From assembly GCA_028100865.1 (NCBI GenBank), contig JAOHJV010000020.1, positions 1 to 7,778 on the forward strand: a stretch of 7,778 nt of DNA, written 5' to 3'. The DNA is from Candidatus Pelagibacter sp. GTDB taxonomy: Bacteria > Pseudomonadota > Alphaproteobacteria > Pelagibacterales > Pelagibacteraceae. How positions within the stretch are numbered: position 1 is the stretch's first letter; each line of letters begins with the position of its first letter. Below the pieces are notes generated by a model. That model saw only the letters and a program-made list of their open reading frames with translations, was not told where the DNA came from and did no database searches. This document shows, piece by piece, positions 1 through 5,913 of this stretch. The position numbers and the translations under genes were made by a program.

Positions 1-418
1 TGAAGCTGGTGGGCCTCAAAAATCAAAACTTCATGCGGCACCATTAAGTCGAAATGCAAAAATTGGGATTTTACATGGAGCAGCATCTTATCTTTGTCAA
101 AATAGTGAAGGACAAATCAATGACACAGAGTCGATTAGCGCTGGATTAGATTATCCAGGTGTTAGCCCTATTCATTGTTTTTTAAAAGATACTAAAAGAG
201 CAAGATATACTTATGCAACTGATGAAGCGGCACTTGATGCACATGTAATGGTCACTAAATATGAGAATTTAAATCCAAGTCTAGAGCCTAGTCATGCATT
301 TGCTGAAGCTATCAAAATTGCTCCAAAATTAAGCAAAGATACTATCATTATTGTTAACTCATGTGGTGATGCAAAAAAAGACAGAGATATTTTAAAAGAA
401 AGATTGGGCAAAAGATAA
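1..418 (+). CDS. trpB: Tryptophan synthase beta chain, C-terminal 138 residues (5' end outside window)
   Basis: TrpB is the PLP-dependent subunit that condenses indole with L-serine to make tryptophan, as an alpha2-beta2 complex with TrpA in the cytoplasm. The reading frame is open from base 2 to the TAA at 416-418. Visible family signatures, numbered in the fragment, are HAAPLS (11-16), SISAGLDYPGV (44-54) and the helix LEPSHAFAEA (94-103), where most homologues have LESSHA. The cofactor loop usually written NLSGRGDKD reads NSCGDAKKD here (119-127). An ungapped alignment puts Cys121 where Salmonella Ser377 contacts the PLP ring nitrogen. The stop overlaps the trpA ATG (TAATG), which fits translational coupling with its partner subunit. 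Identity is secure; the functional effect of the loop change is unknown. Confidence 0.95.
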   Translation, partial: EAGGPQKSKLHAAPLSRNAKIGILHGAASYLCQNSEGQINDTESISAGLDYPGVSPIHCFLKDTKRARYTYATDEAALDAHVMVTKYENLNPSLEPSHAFAEAIKIAPKLSKDTIIIVNSCGDAKKDRDILKERLGKR

Positions 419-1218
419 TGGCCTCACTAATTAATCAAGCATTTCAAAATGCAAAAAAAGAAAATAGACCTGCTCTACTAACTTATACTGTTGCAGGCGA
501 TAATACTAAAAAGAAGTCGTTAGAAATACTTAAGTCGATATCTAATTATGCAGATATTTGTGAATTAGGTTTTCCACATAACACCCCTATTGCAGATGGT
601 GGTCAAATTCAAACTAGTGCATACCGTGCTATTAAAAACGGAATTAAAATTAATGATGTTTTCTCTATAGCAAAAGATTTTAAAAAATCTAAAAAAACTA
701 AACCAATTATTTTGATGGGTTATTACAATATGATCTTTCAATACAACGAAAATAAATTTTTAGATAAATGTAAAAATGTAAAAGTTGATGGTTTAATAGT
801 TGTTGATTTTCCTTATCCTGAAAATAAGAAATTTGCAGCTAAATGTAAAAAAAGAGGAATTAATTTTATTCAACTTGTTTCTCCGACAACTTCATCTGTA
901 AGACTAAAAAAAATTATCAAAGATTCTCATGATATGGTTTACTATATTAGTATGCTCTCAACTACCGGAGGGAAACTAAAAGTTTCTCCAAGAAAAATAC
1001 TAGAAAGATACGGTAGAATTAAAAATCAAAATAAATCCAAAAATGTTGTCATTGGATTTGGAATTACTGAAAAAACAATAAAATCTCTTAAAAAGGCAGA
1101 CGGATTAGTAGTTGGAAGTGCAATTTGCAAAGAAATTTCAAACTCTATTAAAAAGAGACAAAATCCTGTCACAAATGTTACTAATATCGTGAAGAGATTA
1201 AAAAATAAGATTATATGA
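418..1218 (+). CDS. trpA: Tryptophan synthase alpha chain
   Basis: TrpA cleaves indole-3-glycerol phosphate to indole and glyceraldehyde 3-phosphate and passes indole through the tunnel to TrpB. The 266-residue length is normal for this TIM-barrel family (about 268). Both catalytic acids fall at the standard numbers: Glu49 in ELGFP and Asp60 in PIADG. The usual SDP before ADG is NTP here (55-57). Loop 6 reads SMLSTTGGK, keeping the T-G of the mobile active-site loop. The C-terminal phosphate-binding region is recognisable as GFGITEKTI followed by ADGLVVGSAI. The ATG at 418 overlaps the trpB stop and gives the expected N-terminus (ALLTYTVAGD at residues 19-28), so the start is well supported despite no clear Shine-Dalgarno sequence. 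The gene ends in an ATGA overlap with accD. Confidence 0.97.
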   Translation: MASLINQAFQNAKKENRPALLTYTVAGDNTKKKSLEILKSISNYADICELGFPHNTPIADGGQIQTSAYRAIKNGIKINDVFSIAKDFKKSKKTKPIILMGYYNMIFQYNENKFLDKCKNVKVDGLIVVDFPYPENKKFAAKCKKRGINFIQLVSPTTSSVRLKKIIKDSHDMVYYISMLSTTGGKLKVSPRKILERYGRIKNQNKSKNVVIGFGITEKTIKSLKKADGLVVGSAICKEISNSIKKRQNPVTNVTNIVKRLKNKII

Positions 1219-2144
1219 ACTGGATTACCAAAATTATAAAAGCAGGTGAAAAGATTAAAACTGCTTTCCACGAAAGAGCTTCAAAAGAAGATATTGCTAA
1301 AAGTGACTGGACAAGTTGTTGTAGAGGTCCAATTCTTAAAAAAGATTTAGAACAAAACTTATGGGTTTGCCCAGATTGTAACAAACATCATAGAATTAAA
1401 CCGAGCCAAAGATTTGATATTTTATTTGGTAAAAATAATTATGAAGTATTTAAAACTCCAATTCCAAAAGATGATCCATTAAACTGGACTGACTCAAAAT
1501 CATATAAAGATAGATTAAAAGCAGCTCGTAAAAAAACAGGAATGGAATGTGCAATGATGGTTGTTTGTGGAACTATCAATAATATTAAAGTTACAGCTGT
1601 TGCATCAGACTTTGATTTTCTAGGAGCTTCAATGGCTGCAGCTGAAGGAGAGGCTTTTTTATATGGAATTCAACATGCGATAGAAAACAGAACTCCATTT
1701 TTATGCATTAGTGCTGGTGGTGGTATGAGAATGATGGAAAGTTTAATTTCATTATCTCAAATGACTAGAACAACCCTTGCAATTAATGAATTAAAGAAAA
1801 ATGGTTTACCCTATTTAGTTTGCATTACTGATCCTACAGCAGGTGGTATTACAGCCTCATATGCAATGTTAGGTGATATTCATATTGCAGAGCCTGGGGC
1901 ATTAATAGCTTTTGCAGGTGCAAGAGTTATTCAAGGAACAGTAAAAGAGGAATTGCCCGAAGGATTTCAAAGAAGTGAATACGTTGAAAAAACAGGTTTC
2001 GTTGATTTAATTGTAGAGCGTCAGGATCTTGCATCAAAAATAGGAACTTTATTATCAATATTGTTAAAGCAAAATTCTGTTATAAGTTCTGAGCAAAATG
2101 AAACTTCAGAAGATAGTCAGTCGCTTACAAGAGCTGCATCCTAA
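1215..2144 (+). CDS. accD: Acetyl-CoA carboxylase carboxyltransferase subunit beta
   Basis: AccD pairs with AccA to move the carboxyl group from carboxybiotin to acetyl-CoA, giving malonyl-CoA, the committed step of fatty acid synthesis. The 309 residues align with E. coli AccD almost throughout. Residues 31-61 hold the N-terminal zinc-ribbon region, then the crotonase-type carboxyltransferase domain follows. Its landmarks are FLGASMAAAEGEA (135-147), ISAGGGMRM (165-173), ITDPTAGGITASYAMLGD (204-221), FAGARVIQGTV (233-243) and LPEGFQRSE (247-255). The zinc motif is odd: Cys35 and Cys36 are adjacent instead of the usual CxxC, while the second pair, Cys52 and Cys55, keeps normal spacing. The ATG at 1215 overlaps the trpA TGA. 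The last 15 codons are polar, low in conservation and overlap the start of folC. Location next to trpA is common in alphaproteobacteria. Confidence 0.96.
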   Translation: MNWITKIIKAGEKIKTAFHERASKEDIAKSDWTSCCRGPILKKDLEQNLWVCPDCNKHHRIKPSQRFDILFGKNNYEVFKTPIPKDDPLNWTDSKSYKDRLKAARKKTGMECAMMVVCGTINNIKVTAVASDFDFLGASMAAAEGEAFLYGIQHAIENRTPFLCISAGGGMRMMESLISLSQMTRTTLAINELKKNGLPYLVCITDPTAGGITASYAMLGDIHIAEPGALIAFAGARVIQGTVKEELPEGFQRSEYVEKTGFVDLIVERQDLASKIGTLLSILLKQNSVISSEQNETSEDSQSLTRAAS

Positions 2145-3366
2145 AGAAATAGATCTAAGTTTAGATCGTATTCAAAATCTCTGTCAAAGATTAGGAAACC
2201 CTCAAGATAAACTTAAAGCAATTTCAATTGTTGGTACCAATGCAAAATATTCAACAATCCAAGCAATGTTTGCAATTTTAAAAGAAGCAAATATTAAATG
2301 TAATATTTATACTAGCCCACACATAAAAAGTATTAATGAGCGGTTTGTTTTTAATAACCAAGAACTTAACGATGAAGAATTAGCAAATTTATTTGAAGAA
2401 ATTGAAAGTGCTAACAACAATGAACCCATTACTTTTTTTGAGATACTAACTGCAGCTTATTTTTTAAAAGCTTCTCAATATCCAAATAATATTAATTTAA
2501 TAGAAACTGGCTTATTTCATAGGTTTGACGCCACAAATATCTTAAAAAATAATCTAGCTAGTGTTGTAACCTCTATTGGACTTGATCATTTAGATTGGCT
2601 ACCTGAAAATGAGCAAACTGTTGAAAAAATTATTTATGAGAAAACTTCAACTCTTTTAAACTCAAACATTATAGTTGCAAAACAAAGTTCTAAAGAAATA
2701 ACAGAAAGCATAAGAAAAACCATCTCAAACAATAACTCTAACAAAGTATTTCATAATGAAAATTATAGTTTTACAATGAAAGAGAATGATTTCTTTTATT
2801 ATGAAGACCAATTTGGAGGAATAAGATTACCTTTACCAAACGTTAAAGGTCAATTTCAATTAGAGAATATCTCAACAGCTATTGCAACTTTAAGAACTAT
2901 AAAAGATTTTAATATTAAAGAAGAACATATCCAACAAGGGATTACAAAAATAAATAGTATTGCGAGACTACAAGAAATTAAATCTGGTAAACTAAAAGAG
3001 CTTGCAAAAAATCATCAACTTTTTGTTGATGGCTCTCACAATCCTTTGGGGGCAAAAGTATTAAATGAATATTTAGAAAGTTTAAATTGTAATAAACATA
3101 TCATTCTTGGAATGATGGCTAATAAAGATCATAACGAATACATGAGTTACTTTAAGGATGTTAAAACCTTGACCACTATTGATATCCCTAATCAACCTAA
3201 TTCTATTAAAGGAAAAGAGCTTAAAGATAAGCTAAATAGCTTCCAAAACATCAATTATAAAGAAAGTGTAGAGGATGCTATCAAGTCAATTCCGGTCAAG
3301 GAAAATGACATTATCCTAATCACTGGATCACTTTATCTTGCTGGAGAAGTATTGAACTTGAATTAG
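2098..3366 (+). CDS. folC: Bifunctional folylpolyglutamate synthase / dihydrofolate synthase
   Basis: FolC adds glutamate to dihydropteroate and to reduced folates in ATP-dependent ligations, which retains folates in the cell. At 422 residues it is full length for the Mur-ligase-like family. The N-terminus LQELHPKEIDLSLDRI (10-25) is typical of alphaproteobacterial FolC and fixes the ATG at 2098, although this lies 47 bases inside accD. Other landmarks are YTSPHIKSINERF (71-83), ETGLFHRFDATN (136-147, usually EVGLGGRLDATN), GLDHLDWL (161-168), the EK pair 181-182 whose lysine is carbamylated in the family, ARLQEIKSGKL (289-299) and VDGSHNPLGAKVL (310-322). The P-loop is degenerate: GTNAKYST (46-53) replaces GTNGKGST, losing two glycines but keeping the lysine and the serine/threonine. 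Last gene of the plus-strand operon. Confidence 0.93.
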   Translation: MKLQKIVSRLQELHPKEIDLSLDRIQNLCQRLGNPQDKLKAISIVGTNAKYSTIQAMFAILKEANIKCNIYTSPHIKSINERFVFNNQELNDEELANLFEEIESANNNEPITFFEILTAAYFLKASQYPNNINLIETGLFHRFDATNILKNNLASVVTSIGLDHLDWLPENEQTVEKIIYEKTSTLLNSNIIVAKQSSKEITESIRKTISNNNSNKVFHNENYSFTMKENDFFYYEDQFGGIRLPLPNVKGQFQLENISTAIATLRTIKDFNIKEEHIQQGITKINSIARLQEIKSGKLKELAKNHQLFVDGSHNPLGAKVLNEYLESLNCNKHIILGMMANKDHNEYMSYFKDVKTLTTIDIPNQPNSIKGKELKDKLNSFQNINYKESVEDAIKSIPVKENDIILITGSLYLAGEVLNLN

Positions 3367-3386
3367 ATATTTTTATCTAAAAATTC
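3361..3386. terminator. Inverted repeat at the folC/thioredoxin convergence, possible weak bidirectional terminator
   Basis: A perfect 7-bp stem, TTAGATA (3363-3369) and TATCTAA (3374-3380) with a TTTT loop, sits exactly where the two convergent genes end. It contains both stop codons. GAA (3360-3362) could also pair with TTC (3384-3386) across an AAA bulge. The stem is almost all A-T and no clear run of U follows on either strand, so intrinsic termination would be weak. The function is inferred from position only. Confidence 0.3.
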
Positions 3387-3680
3387 TTTCATGTGGCTTT
3401 CAGGAACTCCACCAACTTTTCTATCTACTTCAACACCTTTTTTGTAGATGATAACTGTTGGTACACCTCTAATTCCTGCAGCACTTCCAGTATTAATTCC
3501 ACCATCTTCGATGTCTGCATAATAAAAACCAGCTTTATCTTTATATTCGTCTGAAAGCTTAGTCATTACAGGTACAAGAGCTTTACAAGGTCCACACCAA
3601 GCAGCTGAGAACTGAATAACTGAAATATCTTCGTTTTTTATTTTACTATCAAAATCTTCGTCTTTAAAATCATTAAGCAT
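3363..3680 (-). CDS. Thioredoxin family protein (cytoplasmic)
   Basis: A 105-residue single-domain thioredoxin, a disulfide reductase of the cytoplasm normally recycled by thioredoxin reductase. The active site WCGPC is at 28-32, the cis-proline motif IRGVPT at 70-75, and the C-terminal helix ESHMKEFLDKN at 94-104. There is no signal peptide or membrane segment. Relative to E. coli thioredoxin, the buried Asp26 is Gln23 and Lys57 is Tyr54, so the pair that tunes reactivity of the second active-site cysteine is absent; Trp28 is Ser25. It may therefore be a specialised paralogue rather than the main thioredoxin, and no gene symbol is given. The gene follows sbcB on the same strand after 67 bases and ends tail to tail with folC. 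In many alphaproteobacteria a trxA gene lies beside folC, so the position is ancestral. Confidence 0.9.
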   Translation of the reverse strand: MLNDFKDEDFDSKIKNEDISVIQFSAAWCGPCKALVPVMTKLSDEYKDKAGFYYADIEDGGINTGSAAGIRGVPTVIIYKKGVEVDRKVGGVPESHMKEFLDKNI

Positions 3681-3686
3681 ATATCT

Positions 3687-3714
3687 GATATAATTGATTC
3701 AATTTATTATTCAA
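3687..3714 (-). promoter_or_regulatory. Possible promoter for the thioredoxin gene
   Basis: On the minus strand TTGAAT (3714-3709) is followed after 16 bases by TATATC (3692-3687), a partial match to the -35/-10 consensus. Only 6 bases lie between the -10 and the ATG, so a transcript from here would be nearly leaderless. In DNA this AT-rich such matches occur by chance. Read-through from sbcB is the alternative. Confidence 0.2.
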
Positions 3715-3747
3715 TGGGCAAAAACAGACTTTTTTTGGTTTATTAAA

Positions 3748-5193
3748 TTATGCGTCTGAATACTTTTGCTCTAAATTCATCACATAATCATTAATTCCAT
3801 CTAGAAATTTAAGCTTTTCATCGACAGTTTTAAAGGAGAACATCTTATCTTCATTTTCTCTAATCTCATCACACTCTGAATAAAAAGCAGAAACAGTCCA
3901 CCATTTCTCCTTATTAGTACTCAAAATTCTTGAAGCTATTCGACGTTTAATTTTTTTGTGAACTTCTTTTGGTAAAATTTCAGGAGCTTCATTAAATATT
4001 AGACCATGGCCAAATGTAACTAGCCTTTCATCTTCAAATTTATCTAATAAAGCAAACTTTTCTTTCCAATCACCTGTATGAAATTTAGGAAATAAAGCTT
4101 GATCTTTAGCAGAGGTAAATCCTCCAGAATAAATAGATTCTTCTGGCTCAATATCCTCTTGTGAAGCAGTTTCCATTTTTTCTTCAGCAGCTTCTCTTAA
4201 AATATTAAAAACATTTTGTGAAAACTTTTCATTTGATTTAACTAATTCAGCTCTTTTTTTAATCAAGTTAGGATCAAGTTTACTATATGGTTCAACTTTC
4301 ATACCAAAACTTTGATCTAAAATTATTGGAGCTTTGTTTGATCTAATAGTTCTTAAAAACTTAGGAGATTTTTTCATCTCTTTTTTTAAATCTTCATAAT
4401 TTAATTTTTGAACAGCCTCAACATCAATTCTAAGATCTACCGCTTGACCCCATTTATAAACTGGGTGCATGCAAGCATTAGGGTGTAATGGAGCACATAA
4501 GTATAATCGACTTGTTCCATAAAAATATTCATTTAGAGTAAATATTTTTTCTTGCTTAACCATGTTCTCGACAATAACTTTACTACTTGTTTTAAAATAT
4601 TCTTGCCAAAGTGTAGGTTGTTTTTGTTTAATTAAATCTAAAACCTTAACAGTCAGTTCAGTATCAAATAATGCTGAGTGAGCCCCAGCAGATTCAAATC
4701 CATTTAATCTTGCTAAAGACTCTAGTTTCATTGATTTATTTCCTTTAGGATTTAATTCAGTTTTTAAAACATCATCATCGATTGCAAATGCTGCCCTAAC
4801 TATATTTAAAGCATCATGTCGAACATTTCCCTCTGTGTTTGTCAAATAAGGCTTTCTTAAAGATTTAAAAAATTCTTTTCTAATTACTTCATCATCAAAA
4901 TTTATACTTGAATAACCTAAAAAGGTTGCTGGCGACCATTCTCTAAATTTTTGCTCAACTTGAGATAACATTTCATAATGACTTAAATTACCTTTAGTTA
5001 ATAAATCTACATTTGATTTATTGATACAAAGAGCAGTGGCACTTGGAACCCTGTCTTGAGGTAACCTACATCTTGCTTGAAAACGTTCTTTTTCTTTGAA
5101 GTTTTCATCAAGTAAAATACCACCTATTTCAATAATAGTTGCCCAATCTGTTTGTGCTGAATCTGTTTCAATATCCCAAACTACGTAATTCAA
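3748..5193 (-). CDS. sbcB: Exodeoxyribonuclease I (3'-5' ssDNA exonuclease)
   Basis: Exonuclease I degrades single-stranded DNA from the 3' end and acts in recombination, mismatch repair and removal of 3' tails. The 481 residues match E. coli SbcB (475) from end to end. The DEDDh catalytic set is complete: Asp7 and Glu9 in WDIET, Asp101 in NFDDEVIRK, and His172 and Asp177 in AHSALFDTE. The SH3-like and helical C-terminal parts are recognisable from IYSGGFTSAKD and the region LLDKFEDERLVTF. The start is TTG (5193-5191), not ATG. It is backed by a strong AGGAG six bases upstream and by the catalytic DxE lying only seven residues in. The TTG overlaps the TGA stop of the upstream nuclease gene (TTGA), and its Shine-Dalgarno sequence lies within that gene, so the two are probably translationally coupled. 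Confidence 0.93.
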   Translation of the reverse strand: MNYVVWDIETDSAQTDWATIIEIGGILLDENFKEKERFQARCRLPQDRVPSATALCINKSNVDLLTKGNLSHYEMLSQVEQKFREWSPATFLGYSSINFDDEVIRKEFFKSLRKPYLTNTEGNVRHDALNIVRAAFAIDDDVLKTELNPKGNKSMKLESLARLNGFESAGAHSALFDTELTVKVLDLIKQKQPTLWQEYFKTSSKVIVENMVKQEKIFTLNEYFYGTSRLYLCAPLHPNACMHPVYKWGQAVDLRIDVEAVQKLNYEDLKKEMKKSPKFLRTIRSNKAPIILDQSFGMKVEPYSKLDPNLIKKRAELVKSNEKFSQNVFNILREAAEEKMETASQEDIEPEESIYSGGFTSAKDQALFPKFHTGDWKEKFALLDKFEDERLVTFGHGLIFNEAPEILPKEVHKKIKRRIASRILSTNKEKWWTVSAFYSECDEIRENEDKMFSFKTVDEKLKFLDGINDYVMNLEQKYSDA

Positions 5194-5876
5194 TTTGCTC
5201 TCCTTTGTGCATAAAATTGTTCAACTTTTTCTAAAAATTGTTTTTGATAATCTTTTAATCTGTCACCCTCAATTAAAAACCTTTGAAACATATTGTCTTT
5301 TGTACAAAGCAATATGACTGCTTGAGTAATATTAGATCCATGCACAGTGTTATGTGCTAATGCATAAGCTGCACATTGCAAATAATAATCATCAATCCAT
5401 TCATCTTTTTTAGGCTTATTACTCTGTTTAAAATCAATAATGGTTTCTTTATTCTCATAAACACCAACACAGTCAGCAGCGCCTGCATATTTTCCTGGAT
5501 AATATAAAGTTGCCTCACATCCCCAAATCTCATCTAGTTTATTTCTTAGTCCATTATCAATAATCTGGTCTGCCATCATCCGCTCTTTAGTATTGTCTCC
5601 TAATAAATCTAAATTTAATTTACCAAGTAAAAACTTTTCTAAATATTCATGCATAGAGCTTCCTCTGCTGCTTGCTTCACGTGTGATAATTTCAGCTTGT
5701 TTGTGGCCTACTCTTTGTTTCCAAGCTTGAAGAGAAGCTTTTTTTTCCTCAGACTCAGTTGCTTTTAAAATTGTTGTCACTGAAGGTAATCGTTCTTCAT
5801 TTACAGAATAATGTCTTGAGCCATCAACTATTGATCTTGTAGATTTTGGATAGATATATTTATTATTCCACTGCAT
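5190..5876 (-). CDS. PD-(D/E)XK exonuclease, similar to mitochondrial MGME1 and Cas4/RecB-type nucleases
   Basis: A 228-residue stand-alone nuclease of the PD-(D/E)XK superfamily. In order it shows LPSVTTILKAT (30-40), a substrate-side motif RGSSMHEYLE with His76 (71-80), Glu121 ahead of YYPGKYAGAADCVGVY with Asp135, the metal-binding core IIDFKQS with Asp148 and Lys150, and the QxxxY-type motif YLQCAAY (165-171). The PSVTTIL opening and the GxxH-E-D-DxK-Q order resemble the MGME1 family, which trims single-stranded ends of mitochondrial DNA, and related phage exonucleases. No Cys cluster for a Cas4-type Fe-S centre is visible. I place the start at ATG 5876-5874 (MQWNNKYIYPKS), preceded by AAGAAA. 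An in-frame TTG at 5945 would add 23 unconserved-looking residues and run into rmuC. It lies 37 bases after rmuC and overlaps sbcB. DNA repair or end trimming is inferred; the substrate is unknown. Confidence 0.82.
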   Translation of the reverse strand: MQWNNKYIYPKSTRSIVDGSRHYSVNEERLPSVTTILKATESEEKKASLQAWKQRVGHKQAEIITREASSRGSSMHEYLEKFLLGKLNLDLLGDNTKERMMADQIIDNGLRNKLDEIWGCEATLYYPGKYAGAADCVGVYENKETIIDFKQSNKPKKDEWIDDYYLQCAAYALAHNTVHGSNITQAVILLCTKDNMFQRFLIEGDRLKDYQKQFLEKVEQFYAQRRAN

Positions 5877-5913
5877 GTGATTTCTTATATTCTTTATTGG
5901 AGAAAAATAGAAA

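Noticed and set aside
1026..1271. 81-codon minus-strand open frame across the trpA/accD junction
   Set aside because: It lies opposite two well-conserved genes, its product is a hydrophobic phenylalanine-rich string typical of antisense of AT-rich coding DNA, and it matches no family.
2098..3366. folC as a pseudogene because of its altered P-loop
   Set aside because: The frame is full length and all other motifs (DATN, EK, ARLQ, DGSHNP) are kept, so divergence rather than decay is the better reading.
3722..3742. A-run/T-run hairpin just downstream of sbcB
   Set aside because: The pairing is five A-T pairs plus one C-G, and it is not followed by a U tract on the minus strand. It is too weak to call a terminator.
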